From Luteirhabdus salina (GTDB lineage: Bacteria; Bacteroidota; Bacteroidia; Flavobacteriales; Flavobacteriaceae): a stretch of 64,000 nt of DNA. This document shows, piece after piece, positions 40,101 to 50,990 of the stretch. The DNA lies in assembly GCA_025384855.1 (NCBI GenBank), contig JALAHT010000002.1, forward strand, positions 186,001 through 250,000, written 5' to 3'. Within the stretch, counting starts at the first letter, position 1; each line of letters starts with the position of its first letter. Below the pieces are notes generated by a model, which was given only the letters and a program-made list of their open reading frames with translations, had not been told where the DNA came from and did not search any database. The position numbers and the translations under genes were made by a program.

Positions 40101-41294
40101 TTAAGAGATAACCCCGCTACCTAACAATTCATCGTCTAGATACCAGGCCACAAATTGGCCTTCCGTGATAGCAGATTGAGGATTATCAAAGATAACATAT
40201 AGACCGGAAACCGTTTGATGTAGCACTGCTTTTTCCAACGGTTGCCGATATCGAATTCGAGCCATAACAGCCAACGAATCACCTTCCACGAGCTCAAGAT
40301 CCTCTCTTACCCAATGGATTTCTTCATTCTTCACAAATAAACCTCTTCTATACAGTCCGGGATGCTGTTTCCCCTGACCCGTATAGATAATATTATTCTC
40401 CACGTCCGTATCGATAACAAATAGAGGTTCTTTGGTGCCTCCTACCGCAAGTCCCTTACGTTGCCCTTTGGTGAAAAAATGCGCGCCATCGTGAGTTCCC
40501 ACTTCTTTTCCATCTTCATAAGAATATTGATACTTAGCCGCTAATTGTTGCCATTCCTCTTCCTCAGAAGAATAATCCAACGCTCCATTTTCATACCCTT
40601 GATAGTCGGCGGGCACTTCTACAATCGCTCCTTTTTTAGGCTTCAACTGTTGTTGGAGGAAATCGGGCAAGCGAACTTTTCCTATAAAACACAATCCTTG
40701 CGAATCGCGCTTCTCGGCCGTAACCAAATTTTGTACTGAGGCTATTTTTCGAACCTCAGCTTTCTGCAATTCTCCAATGGGAAATAAAGTCTTGGCCAAT
40801 TGCTCTTGCGATAACTGACATAAGAAATACGATTGGTCTTTATTGTTATCCTTACCCGCCAATAATTGATAGATGGTTTCGCCGTTTTTGTCAATACTTC
40901 CTTTTCGGCAATAATGACCGGTTGCCACAAAATCGGCGCCTAAGCTCATGGCAATTTTCAGAAAGACATCAAACTTTATCTCGCGATTACAAAGTACATC
41001 AGGATTTGGCGTACGGCCCATTTCATATTCACGAAACATATAATCGACAATCCGTTCTTTGTACTCTTCACTTAAATCGACCGTCTGAAACGGAATTCCC
41101 AGTTTCTGAGCCACCAACATAGCATCGTTGCTGTCTTCCAACCACGGACATTCATTCGAAATAGTTACCGAATCGTCGTGCCAATTCTTCATAAATAGGC
41201 CGATTACTTCGTATCCTTGCTCCTTAAGAAGATAGGCTGCTACGCTGGAGTCGACCCCACCGCTTAATCCAACAACTACTCTCTTTGGTTTCAT
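40101..41294 (-). CDS. mnmA: tRNA-specific 2-thiouridylase
   Basis: MnmA puts sulfur on C2 of wobble uridine 34 in tRNA-Lys, -Glu and -Gln. The PP-loop [15 protein letters not shown] lies near residues 8-22. The two catalytic cysteines are in [12 protein letters not shown] and [11 protein letters not shown]. The central and C-terminal beta-barrel domains follow, with [19 protein letters not shown]. The frame is open to 41342, but the ATG at 41294 leaves a four-base gap from the preceding gene and matches the family's start. Its length is 397 residues. Confidence 0.96.
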   Translation of the reverse strand: MKPKRVVVGLSGGVDSSVAAYLLKEQGYEVIGLFMKNWHDDSVTISNECPWLEDSNDAMLVAQKLGIPFQTVDLSEEYKERIVDYMFREYEMGRTPNPDVLCNREIKFDVFLKIAMSLGADFVATGHYCRKGSIDKNGETIYQLLAGKDNNKDQSYFLCQLSQEQLAKTLFPIGELQKAEVRKIASVQNLVTAEKRDSQGLCFIGKVRLPDFLQQQLKPKKGAIVEVPADYQGYENGALDYSSEEEEWQQLAAKYQYSYEDGKEVGTHDGAHFFTKGQRKGLAVGGTKEPLFVIDTDVENNIIYTGQGKQHPGLYRRGLFVKNEEIHWVREDLELVEGDSLAVMARIRYRQPLEKAVLHQTVSGLYVIFDNPQSAITEGQFVAWYLDDELLGSGVIS

Positions 41295-41298
41295 GTTT

Positions 41299-41988
41299 CT
41301 AATTCCTATTGTATTCCTTTGGAAAGGTTTCTTCTCTTTCAACCTTCCCGTCTTTGTAATATTTCCAGACCCCGTCCTTCATACCATTTTTGTACTGACC
41401 TTCAATCACTACGTTCCCATCGGCATCGAAGTATTTGGCCGGACCGTTCAATTTGTCGTTCTCGTATTGTAATTCTTTCAACAAGACACCTTCAGGTGAA
41501 TAATACTTGTTTGGACCCTGTTTTTCCCCATTCTCAAAACTGAGTTCCTCCGTTTTGGTTCCATCAGGATAATAGGTAGTTTTCACTCCGTGGAGCTTTC
41601 CTTCTTCGTAGAATTCACGGGTCATTACCTCTTCACTCTTTTCGTGAAAATAGACCCATTCACCCACACGCTGCTTACCTTTCATATAGCCTTCACTCAC
41701 TTGTTTTCCTTTAATTGTGAAGTACTTTACCAAAGCTTTCTCATTTTCTTCTGAAAAGGATTTGGTAACCATAGGCTTATCGCCACAGCTTTCACAATAG
41801 AATTTGAAGGTTCCGGTTTCCTTTCCATGGGAAAACTGTCCTTCGTACCGAAGTTGCTTGCTATTGGGATAGTACTTACGCCATTCGCCATGACGTTTCC
41901 CTTCACTATCGAATTGGTTATATTCCTGTGCGACCACGGTTGAAGCGACCATCAGGATTGAAAAAAAGGTCAGGAAGGTTTTCTTCAT
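41299..41988 (-). CDS. Exported YwqK/MORN-like repeat protein
   Basis: After a signal peptide (about 1-20, VVAQE) the 229-residue protein contains about seven degenerate repeats of the form G...GEW.YY....L..E..F..GK, such as [18 protein letters not shown] and [17 protein letters not shown]. They resemble the MORN-like repeats of the YwqK antitoxin family, which are probably beta-hairpin units that pack into a solenoid. The antitoxin label is a family name; no toxin gene lies next to it. It starts at ATG 41988 rather than the in-frame TTG at 41994, and mnmA is four bases downstream. Confidence 0.78.
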   Translation of the reverse strand: MKKTFLTFFSILMVASTVVAQEYNQFDSEGKRHGEWRKYYPNSKQLRYEGQFSHGKETGTFKFYCESCGDKPMVTKSFSEENEKALVKYFTIKGKQVSEGYMKGKQRVGEWVYFHEKSEEVMTREFYEEGKLHGVKTTYYPDGTKTEELSFENGEKQGPNKYYSPEGVLLKELQYENDKLNGPAKYFDADGNVVIEGQYKNGMKDGVWKYYKDGKVEREETFPKEYNRN

Positions 41989-42019
41989 TTTCAAGATTGA
42001 ATTTTTCTACGTAATGCTT

Positions 42020-42027
42020 CAAAAATA
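42020..42027 (-). promoter_or_regulatory. Predicted -7 element (TATTTTTG) of the YwqK-like/mnmA unit
   Basis: A minus-strand TAnnTTTG match about 31 bases before the ATG at 41988, in the gap after yidC. With only four bases between the genes, mnmA is likely to be transcribed from here. Confidence 0.45.
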
Positions 42028-42081
42028 ATACCGAAGAAAAAAGCTTACCATAGGTATAACAGACTGAATTTCAAAAAGAAA

Positions 42082-43965
42082 TTACTTTCCTTTTCGCTTC
42101 TGTTCTTCTGCCTGCTCCATCATTTCCGCCATCTTACGCTGGAAACGGTTCTGCTTTCTCGGTTTCTTTTTATTCTCCTGAATCTTCGCATGGATTTTAT
42201 CCTCATCGATAATAACATTCTTGATTACCAACATAATTCCGATGGTAATAAGATTCGAGGTCAAATAGTATAACGAAAGCCCACTCGCATAATTGTTGAA
42301 GAACACCAACATAAACAGCGGCGATAAATACATGATAAACTTCATGTTTGGCATCCCTGGCTGTTGTTGCGCCTGCATGTTCTGCCCCATACTCATCATC
42401 ATATATGCAAAAATCGCAATAGATGCCAAGATTGGGAACAGGCTTACGTGATCACCATAGAATGGAATATGGAAGGGCAATTCGGCTACCTTATCGTAAC
42501 TCGAAAGGTCGTCCGCCCATAAAAAGCTCTTCTGCCTCAAATCGAATGCGGTTGGGAAAAACGTGAACAGTGCATAGAACACCGGTATCTGCATCAGTGC
42601 GGGAAGGCATCCCTTCAACGGACTTGCGCCTGCAATGCTCTGAAGCTTCATGGTTTCCTGCTGAATCTTCATCTGATTTCCTTCGTGCTTTTTGCGAATT
42701 TCATCCAACTCAGGTTTCAAGACCTTCATCTTTGCCGAACTCAGATATTGCTTGTACTGAACTGGCGACAACAGTAATTTAATAACGATCGTCAACATGA
42801 TAATTGCAATACCCGCAGGCAAGAATGAACTCAAGAAACCGAACAATGGAATAATGATGTATTTGTTGATAGTTCCAAAAATACCCCATCCTAGCGGCAT
42901 GGCTTCATCCAAATTACGATCGTATTCCTTAAAGATTTGGTAATCGGTTGGACCGTAATACATATTCATATTATAGGAAAGATTCCCCGCTTTTGGTGCT
43001 AATTTCATTTCAGCACCATACTGTTTTGTAAATACGGTATCCACTTCTTCATCCTCTACCAAATCGACCGAAGTAAATTTCACTTCCTCAAATGGCGTAT
43101 CGGTTAATAGCATCGAGCTAAAGAAGTGCTGGCGGAAGTTCATCCATGCTACATCTTTTTCGGTTTCCTCATCTTCGCCCGTAGGAGAAAGCTTATCGTG
43201 ATTTTCATCTTCGTATTCGTACGTCAATCGCGTATATCGATTTTCGTAGGTAATGCTTTTTGCGTGTCGATACCCTTTCAACTGCCAATCCAACGTCATA
43301 GGTTGGGCAGTGTTCAAAATACCATCGAGCCCTTGCGATTGAATGCTAAAGTCCATCATATAGCCTTCGGCGGGTAACGCATAGCGATATTCCAAGTAGC
43401 CACTTTCGGATGCTTTCAATTTCATGGAAACCACCGTACTACTATCGTTCTTGGTCACTGTTGGTTCAAAGAAAAGATCTTTACTATTTAACAGCCTATT
43501 TTCTGCTGAAAACTGCAGGTTAAGGGAAGCGTTTCCATCTTTAATAAGATGAACGGGAACGGAGTCGTACGTAACATGGTTCTTTAAGCGAGCTTCTTCG
43601 ATATATCCACCTTTGTTACTAATCTCCAAATAGAGGTCATCGTTCTCTAGAACGGTAACTCCTTTTTTTGCTGAAGCTAATGTTCCAGAATAGGCAAAAG
43701 ATCCCAGACGATTTTTAAGCTTATCGTAGGCTAGTGAATCCTGTGGATTGGCTGATGCCATTTCCTCCGTTGCTTCGTTGAGCGTGGTCTCCTCGGCCTT
43801 CTTTTCGTTATCGTTCTGCTCCTTTTCGGCAGCTGCTTCGGTGTTTGCTTGTTCGGCTTGCTGTTCCTCTTCTGAAGGTGCCTGTAGGTACAGCATCCAA
43901 ACAAGGATAGCCCCGATTAAGATAAACCCTATTAACGAATTGACGTCAAATTTTTTGTTCTCCAT
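42082..43965 (-). CDS. yidC: Membrane protein insertase YidC
   Basis: YidC inserts and folds inner-membrane proteins, alone or with SecYEG. The 627-residue protein has the Gram-negative plan: one N-terminal helix (about 6-24), a large periplasmic beta-sandwich (about 90-365), then five helices from about 375. It includes SPVQYKQYLSSAKMKVLKPE, with the coiled-coil helical hairpin next to it, and the conserved SPLKGCLPALMQIPVFYALF. The C-terminal tail is basic (KQNRFQRKMAEM onwards). It lies after pyrG on the same strand, the usual order in flavobacteria. Confidence 0.95.
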   Translation of the reverse strand: MENKKFDVNSLIGFILIGAILVWMLYLQAPSEEEQQAEQANTEAAAEKEQNDNEKKAEETTLNEATEEMASANPQDSLAYDKLKNRLGSFAYSGTLASAKKGVTVLENDDLYLEISNKGGYIEEARLKNHVTYDSVPVHLIKDGNASLNLQFSAENRLLNSKDLFFEPTVTKNDSSTVVSMKLKASESGYLEYRYALPAEGYMMDFSIQSQGLDGILNTAQPMTLDWQLKGYRHAKSITYENRYTRLTYEYEDENHDKLSPTGEDEETEKDVAWMNFRQHFFSSMLLTDTPFEEVKFTSVDLVEDEEVDTVFTKQYGAEMKLAPKAGNLSYNMNMYYGPTDYQIFKEYDRNLDEAMPLGWGIFGTINKYIIIPLFGFLSSFLPAGIAIIMLTIVIKLLLSPVQYKQYLSSAKMKVLKPELDEIRKKHEGNQMKIQQETMKLQSIAGASPLKGCLPALMQIPVFYALFTFFPTAFDLRQKSFLWADDLSSYDKVAELPFHIPFYGDHVSLFPILASIAIFAYMMMSMGQNMQAQQQPGMPNMKFIMYLSPLFMLVFFNNYASGLSLYYLTSNLITIGIMLVIKNVIIDEDKIHAKIQENKKKPRKQNRFQRKMAEMMEQAEEQKRKGK

Positions 43966-44058
43966 TCTAAAATTGTTGTGCCGAAGCACGTTTACAGTTT
44001 TCTATTGTGGCTGGTCTTTCAAGAATCCCGCCCATATGATAGTATCCGCCAAATTGTC

Positions 44059-45684
<1,626 letters not shown>

Positions 45685-45708
45685 TTACAGAAGTTACTTT
45701 ACGGGATG

Positions 45709-45738
45709 CAAAGATAGGGTTTTCTTGCGTAAGGCAAA
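45709..45738 (-). promoter_or_regulatory. Promoter of pyrG (TTTG, 18-base spacer, TATCTTTG)
   Basis: On the minus strand TTTG (45738-45735), 18 bases, then TATCTTTG (45716-45709). It is a near-ideal Bacteroidota promoter about 34 bases before the pyrG ATG. Confidence 0.65.
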
Positions 45739-45768
45739 GCTGAAATGAAAGGTGATTCTAACAGAATG

Positions 45769-46158
45769 TTATTTGATTCCGTTGAAGGATGTTGGCTGGA
45801 TTGCCACGGGAAGGTGCTTAAACAGCAATCGAAACGCCATGAGTAAATTAATTCCCATAAAAGCTAATCCAAAAACCAATAACTGCTGTGCACTATATCC
45901 AAAGACAGCGATATCCATAAGGTCTGAAACCATCGCAGCAATAAGGTAAACATTCAATAGGATGAAAATGGAAGCGATGAAAAGGCCGAGCGATCTTGGA
46001 TTATACAGCATTTGAATTACAAGTAATCCCATCAAGAAGAGTGCGACTGGATTGAACCAAAGCCCTGTAAGTACCCAATAAAATGCAGTTGCTAACAACA
46101 AATACATCTCGGGCAGCCAATAAAGCAATGGTTTGATGTATTTAAGCGTGATATCCAT
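45769..46158 (-). CDS. Four-helix membrane protein, unknown function
   Basis: A 129-residue hydrophobic protein with about four membrane helices (around 11-30, 35-48, 55-76 and 80-112) and few charged residues in them. There is no recognisable family signature; short conserved-looking turns read NPRSLGLF and FGYSAQQLL. It stands alone between the pyrG promoter and the DUF3820 gene. A role as a small channel or membrane accessory cannot be distinguished by sequence. Confidence 0.55.
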   Translation of the reverse strand: MDITLKYIKPLLYWLPEMYLLLATAFYWVLTGLWFNPVALFLMGLLVIQMLYNPRSLGLFIASIFILLNVYLIAAMVSDLMDIAVFGYSAQQLLVFGLAFMGINLLMAFRLLFKHLPVAIQPTSFNGIK

Positions 46159-46234
46159 GATAGCGTTGTTAACACTAACAAGATGCAGGAATGGCGTATG
46201 CGTTGCGTGAAATGTCGCTTAAATTTTTAAAAAA

Positions 46235-46468
46235 TTAGCGTTTTTCTTGAAGGGGCCGGAGCACAGATTCTAATCCGTTGATTTTCAGCTCATACATTTC
46301 TTTCATCATCCTTCCCAATTTTCCATCGGGAAATCCTTTTTGTCGGAACCAAGTGTAATAATATTCCGGGATATCGAGCAAAAAACAACCTTTATACTTT
46401 CCGAAGGGCATTTTGTAATTGGCCAACTCCTTTAGGTGTTCGGGATTGAAATCAGCGCCAAGGCTCAT
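46235..46468 (-). CDS. DUF3820-family small protein
   Basis: A 77-residue protein containing the DUF3820 core MPFGKYKGCFLLDIPEYYYTWF (about 21-42 as a block) and a C-terminal basic helix with GRMMKEMYELK. The family is of unknown function, though the MPFGKYKG start is also found fused to exonuclease domains. The start ATG at 46468 overlaps the 3' end of the DUF922 gene by 17 bases; the longer open frame to 46588 lacks homologous sequence and lies inside that gene. Translation is probably coupled. Confidence 0.75.
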   Translation of the reverse strand: MSLGADFNPEHLKELANYKMPFGKYKGCFLLDIPEYYYTWFRQKGFPDGKLGRMMKEMYELKINGLESVLRPLQEKR

Positions 46469-46991
46469 ACTGCTGCAGTAATTTTTTAATATTTTGCTGC
46501 CACTTTTGCTCTTCCTTTTTGTTGATGGAATGGTCGCTTTCAAAATCGAAAGCAGCCTGCATACTTCGACGCTCCCCTTCAACAGCATTATAAATCTTCT
46601 TTATTTTCTCCTTGGTTACCGTCTCATCAGCAAGTTTAGAGAGTCGCTTTCGTAGCTTACGTGCGTGCAACTCTGAAATATCGAAGTGCAATTGCTCGTG
46701 CTTTAGTATATGGTCATTCACCTTTTCAGGAACATACCACGATAGCTGTGGATAGAAATAGCTGGTTACGGTATAGGAAAAAGAAGGTGTGCCGTTTGTA
46801 AATGAAATTGAATAGGAAAATGAAATTCCACTGTTCGTGCTGGCTACAAAATCGCCATTAGAAACTGGCACGCCTTTGAAATCGGCCCAAGTAAGCCTTT
46901 CCGTTGGTTGCCATTCAAATTTTTCATCGTCGCTACCGACCGAAAACGAGAGCAGCAACGAAGCGAGCAGGGAGAGAAAAAATAGCTTCAT
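46452..46991 (-). CDS. DUF922-family exported protein
   Basis: A 179-residue protein with a signal peptide (about 1-19) and the DUF922 pattern. ERLTWADFKGVPV lies near residues 32-44. A central strand region follows. The motif HEQLHFDISELHARKLRKRL (about 97-116) has two histidines and an acidic residue with helix spacing like a zinc peptidase HExxH variant. A secreted zinc protease has been proposed for the family; this is not proven here. The ATG at 46991 is chosen because the signal peptide starts there. Confidence 0.8.
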   Translation of the reverse strand: MKLFFLSLLASLLLSFSVGSDDEKFEWQPTERLTWADFKGVPVSNGDFVASTNSGISFSYSISFTNGTPSFSYTVTSYFYPQLSWYVPEKVNDHILKHEQLHFDISELHARKLRKRLSKLADETVTKEKIKKIYNAVEGERRSMQAAFDFESDHSINKKEEQKWQQNIKKLLQQYEPWR

Positions 46992-47017
46992 ATATGGGTA
47001 ACGATACTTCTTCTTAT

Positions 47018-47434
47018 TTATTGGTTTGGGGGTTGGGCCCAATTAAATTTTACAATGGTTTCGATATCTGGATGCAAACTGAACTGCACCGGACAGGTAC
47101 GTGCCGTATGCTCTAAAAGCTTTTGATTCTTTTCTGAAACATAGGGCAATTCCATATTGATTTCAATCTTCGAAATACGTCTTGGCTTACTCGCCATGGT
47201 TTTTTGAACGGTTGCGGTGGCACCTATAATCGAAATATCCTTCTCCTCTGCCTTTATTCCCATCATCGTCATCATACAATTCGCCAAACCTGTCGCTACC
47301 GTATCAGTGGGTGAAAAAGCCTCTCCTTTTCCATGATTATCGGTAGGGGCATCGGTAAGGTAACTTGCACCTGACTTAGTATGGGTACAGCGCGTTCGAA
47401 GATTTCCTAGATATGCTACAGTACTCGTGCTCAT
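47018..47434 (-). CDS. OsmC/Ohr-family protein
   Basis: This family includes thiol peroxidases that detoxify organic hydroperoxides with two cysteines. The 138-residue protein has both candidate cysteines: one in TGLANCMMTMMGI (about residue 53) and one in HTARTCPVQFSLH (about 115). The dimer strands are indicated by TDAPTDNHGKGEAFSPTD. It matches the OsmC-like YhfA group better than Ohr. It overlaps the upstream LysM gene by four bases (ATGA), so the two are translationally coupled. Confidence 0.85.
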   Translation of the reverse strand: MSTSTVAYLGNLRTRCTHTKSGASYLTDAPTDNHGKGEAFSPTDTVATGLANCMMTMMGIKAEEKDISIIGATATVQKTMASKPRRISKIEINMELPYVSEKNQKLLEHTARTCPVQFSLHPDIETIVKFNWAQPPNQ

Positions 47435-49347
47435 TTTACTTCCTCGAATTGAAGATCGGCCGTATATCGTATCAGGTAGGTAGCAAGATTTTGATACCCT
47501 GAGCTAGTATCCCTTTGGTACCGAAACTTATTTTCGATGTATTCGGTGGTGAATTCCTGATTGGTGGCCTCGTAGAGATCTTCTGCAGAAGCTAACCTCA
47601 GTAAAACATCATACGTTAAATCGAAACCTCTTACAGCATATTTGTTAGGCAATACGCCGTATTCGTTCTTATAGCTAACTAAAAAAGGAAGTTTCTCCTT
47701 ATAGTTATAACTTTTATGAACCGATGGGAACGTAAAGTTCAACTTTGCCAAATGACGACTGGAAACATCGTGGTAATCGTAGGCATCATTTTTATCTAAG
47801 GTGAACAGTCGTAAACGGTGCTTATCAGGCATACCATTTAATAAACCAACAACGTTACTGACAAGCACCGGATCCTTTGAAGCCAAGATGACCCAATTTT
47901 CTGTTTCGGTATTAATTTTTGAAGCGATATCCTGCGGATACAAATACCCTCCTTCCCTCGGGGAAACGGTTTTTGCATTCGGCAGTTTGGCCATAATGGC
48001 GTTCTTCTCGTTTACCTTTCCGCCATCACTAACGATGATAATATTTTTACCGAGGCTATTATCGCTTAAGTATGAAAGCATTCTATCCCGTAAAAGCTTT
48101 TCCTCTGGTAGGGTTTGGAATAGATTTTCATATCTGCTAACATCCCTATTCGTCAATGGTGAAAAAACCGGAATATCCTTAGAGCGCAATTCTGCAGCTG
48201 CGCGTTCCACATTACTTCGAATCAAAGGCCCGATTACGGCATCGACACCCGAAAAATTCTGTGACGAGAGTAACGAAGATATTTTTGAACTACTTCCTTC
48301 AGTATCATATACGTCCAACCGAACGGGAATTCCCTTATCTTTTGCAAATTCGGCTGCCATTAGCACCCCGCTGTAAAAATCCAAGGCTACTTGAAGCGTA
48401 TTGCTGCTCTTCAACAATTCTTTTTTGGCTTCAAGTGAATCGCTTACTGCTCTATTCAATCGAAAAGGTAGCATAATAGCCAAGCGCTTTTCACTTCTGT
48501 TGACAATAGCATTTTCAAGATCGACCCTAGTGACAGCCTCACTAAGCGTAGTGTCGCTTTTGGGAAGCTTCAATACCATTCCTTCCTTTAAACCATCGGC
48601 AGCATGTGGGTTTAAGGCAACGATTTCTTCCTTGGTGAGCCCGAATTTCACCTTCAATCTAAAGAAACCTTCCTTAGGTTTCACCTCATACACCTCATAG
48701 CGATCGGTATCGATGACGGCAGAATCGCTAACCGACTTTTCTGGTACGTTTAGTACCGTTCCAATAGGCAAACTCTCTCCTACATCAGGATTCATAGCTT
48801 CCAATTCGGCTACGGTAATCCCGTATTTACGGGCAATTCCATATTTAGTTTCCTTTGGAGCTACCGTGTGTTTCCCCGTATCGGAAGTTTCAGTATTAGA
48901 AGAAGTATCAGGAATAACGACTGTTCCCGTATTCTTTTCAGAAACAGGGATTCTAATTTTTTCGCCTTTCTTCAACTGGCGGGCATAGAGTTCCTTATTG
49001 TATTTTTTGATATCGGCCTGCGAAACGCTGTACTGCTGTGAAATGCTGAAAAGCGTTTCCTTTCGCTTTACACGGTGTATTTTGAAGGTTACATCGCTAT
49101 TCGCATCATCGACGCGTGCCGGTAAAATAAGCACCATATTTTCATCGATCCCGTTACGAGCGTCTGGATTCAAGCGGTAAATATCGCGTTCATCGATGTT
49201 GTAGCGCTGGGCGATTCTGAAGACCGTTTCCCCTTTTTGAACGGTATGGCTGTTATACTTCGGAAGTTGTTGTTGCTGCTGTGAAACCGTACCGCATCCT
49301 AAACCGACGATACAGGTAAACGCAACCAAAAGAAGGTATTTTGTCAT
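47431..49347 (-). CDS. Four LysM domains fused to a periplasmic-binding-protein-like domain (lipoprotein)
   Basis: The 638-residue protein has a signal with lipobox VGLGC (about residue 18), then four LysM motifs of about 45 residues each (starting near HTVQKGETVFRIAQRY, HRVKRKETLFSISQQY, HTVAPKETKYGIARKY and YEVKPKEGFFRLKVKF). These bind peptidoglycan glycan strands. The C-terminal 400 residues have a type 1 periplasmic-binding-protein fold (RLAIMLPFRLNRA, GVLMAAEFAKDKGIPVRLDVYDTEG, AVIGPLIRSNVERAAAEL). LpoA in E. coli has a similar fold and activates a peptidoglycan synthase. A like role is inferred only. Start ATG at 49347. Confidence 0.85.
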   Translation of the reverse strand: MTKYLLLVAFTCIVGLGCGTVSQQQQQLPKYNSHTVQKGETVFRIAQRYNIDERDIYRLNPDARNGIDENMVLILPARVDDANSDVTFKIHRVKRKETLFSISQQYSVSQADIKKYNKELYARQLKKGEKIRIPVSEKNTGTVVIPDTSSNTETSDTGKHTVAPKETKYGIARKYGITVAELEAMNPDVGESLPIGTVLNVPEKSVSDSAVIDTDRYEVYEVKPKEGFFRLKVKFGLTKEEIVALNPHAADGLKEGMVLKLPKSDTTLSEAVTRVDLENAIVNRSEKRLAIMLPFRLNRAVSDSLEAKKELLKSSNTLQVALDFYSGVLMAAEFAKDKGIPVRLDVYDTEGSSSKISSLLSSQNFSGVDAVIGPLIRSNVERAAAELRSKDIPVFSPLTNRDVSRYENLFQTLPEEKLLRDRMLSYLSDNSLGKNIIIVSDGGKVNEKNAIMAKLPNAKTVSPREGGYLYPQDIASKINTETENWVILASKDPVLVSNVVGLLNGMPDKHRLRLFTLDKNDAYDYHDVSSRHLAKLNFTFPSVHKSYNYKEKLPFLVSYKNEYGVLPNKYAVRGFDLTYDVLLRLASAEDLYEATNQEFTTEYIENKFRYQRDTSSGYQNLATYLIRYTADLQFEEVK

Positions 49348-49379
49348 AATCCTGATTCCTTGGACGATATGTTGCTGGT

Positions 49380-50909
49380 TTATTCCCATTCGATGGTGGC
49401 GGGAGGTTTTGAACTTATATCGTACACTACCCTATTAACGCCTTTTACGCGGTTTATTATATGATTACTCGTTTCTTGTAAAAATTCATAGGGTAAATTT
49501 ACCCAATCGGCCGTCATTCCATCGGTGCTTTCCACCGCTCGCAAGGCTACTACGCTTTCATAGGTTCGCTCATCGCCCATTACCCCAACACTCTGTACCG
49601 GGAGTAACATGGCGCCTGCCTGCCAAACGGAGTCGTACAGGTTCCAATCGCGAAGCCCCTGAATAAAAATATGATCGACCTCCTGTAATATACGAACTTT
49701 TTCGGCAGTAATATCGCCCAAAATTCGAATAGCCAGTCCCGGTCCTGGAAAGGGATGCCGCCCCAATAACTTTTTATCGATGCCCATTTCGGCCCCAACC
49801 CTTCGTACTTCGTCCTTAAAAAGCATTCGAAGGGGTTCTACGACCTTCAACTTCATATAATCCGGCAATCCACCAACATTGTGATGCGATTTAATGGTAA
49901 CCGAAGGACCGTTCACCGAAACACTTTCAATAACATCAGGGTAAATCGTACCCTGTCCAAGCCAGTCGACATCTTCAACCAAATGCGCTTCATCGTCAAA
50001 TACTTCAATAAAAACACGTCCGATAGCCTTTCGCTTTGCTTCTGGATCCTTTTCACCTTCCAAGGCATCCAAAAAACGTGCCGAGGCATCAACGCCTTTA
50101 ACGTTCAACCCCATATCCTTGTATTGGGCCAACACATCGCTAAACTCATTCTTCCGAAGCAATCCGTTATTCACGAAAATACAATACAGGTTTTTGCCAA
50201 TTGCTTTATGAAGAAGAATTGCCGCAACGGTACTATCTACACCACCACTAAGACCTAATACAACTTTTCCGTCCCCGATCTGTTCTTTCAACGACTCGAC
50301 CGTTGTATCAACGAAGGCAGCGGGCGTCCAAGACTGTTCCACGCCAGCAATAGTAACCAAAAAGTTTTGCAATACTTGTTTTCCTTCGGTGGTATGATAA
50401 ACTTCTGGGTGAAATTGGATTCCGTAGGTTTCTTCCCCATCCACGCGATAGGCAGCGTTCAACACATCCTTGGTACTCGCCAATCGAACGCCGTTGGTAG
50501 GAAGTTCCGCAATCGTATCGCTATGGCTCATCCAAACCTGCGTACCTTCCGAAATGTCCTTAAATAGTGGTTCATCTGCTTTAATCGCTGATAGTTTCGC
50601 ACGACCATATTCCCGAATATTGGAAGGTTCTACACTTCCCCCATGAAAATGCGCCAAATACTGCGCGCCATAACAAACGGCCAACACTGGAAGCTTTCCC
50701 TTGATATCGGAAAGATTGGGATGCGGGGCATCTTCGGCTCTTGTGGAAAATGGACTTCCCGATAGAATTACCGCTTTAAAGTCGGAAAGGTTTTCTGGAA
50801 TGTGGTGATATGGATAAATCTCGCAGTAGATATTGAGTTCCCGCACGCGTCTAGCGATAAGCTGGGTATACTGCGAACCAAAGTCGAGGATTAGAACAGT
50901 GTTTTGCAT
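49380..50909 (-). CDS. guaA: GMP synthase (glutamine-hydrolysing)
   Basis: GuaA converts XMP to GMP. The N-terminal class I glutaminase (about 5-190) has its Cys in [12 protein letters not shown] and the His-Glu pair in FHPEVYHT. The ATP pyrophosphatase domain follows with the PP-loop [17 protein letters not shown] near residue 217. The C-terminal dimer domain ends [13 protein letters not shown]. The 509-residue length is normal. It starts at the ATG 50909; TTG at 50915 is in frame. No guaB is nearby. Confidence 0.97.
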   Translation of the reverse strand: MQNTVLILDFGSQYTQLIARRVRELNIYCEIYPYHHIPENLSDFKAVILSGSPFSTRAEDAPHPNLSDIKGKLPVLAVCYGAQYLAHFHGGSVEPSNIREYGRAKLSAIKADEPLFKDISEGTQVWMSHSDTIAELPTNGVRLASTKDVLNAAYRVDGEETYGIQFHPEVYHTTEGKQVLQNFLVTIAGVEQSWTPAAFVDTTVESLKEQIGDGKVVLGLSGGVDSTVAAILLHKAIGKNLYCIFVNNGLLRKNEFSDVLAQYKDMGLNVKGVDASARFLDALEGEKDPEAKRKAIGRVFIEVFDDEAHLVEDVDWLGQGTIYPDVIESVSVNGPSVTIKSHHNVGGLPDYMKLKVVEPLRMLFKDEVRRVGAEMGIDKKLLGRHPFPGPGLAIRILGDITAEKVRILQEVDHIFIQGLRDWNLYDSVWQAGAMLLPVQSVGVMGDERTYESVVALRAVESTDGMTADWVNLPYEFLQETSNHIINRVKGVNRVVYDISSKPPATIEWE

Positions 50910-50990
50910 GCGCAAAAATAATTGAAATATCGGGTAGGCTAAAGCAGAAGTGTGGAAAAATTCCCGAACCTTTTCAACAAGTGGGGTGAA

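Noticed and set aside
41299-41988. Toxin-antitoxin pair based on the YwqK antitoxin name
   Set aside because: There is no toxin-like neighbour; mnmA follows, and the repeats suggest an exported solenoid protein.
47801-48376. Plus-strand open frame of 191 codons
   Set aside because: It is antisense to the LysM/binding-protein gene, with serine- and leucine-rich content typical of a shadow frame.
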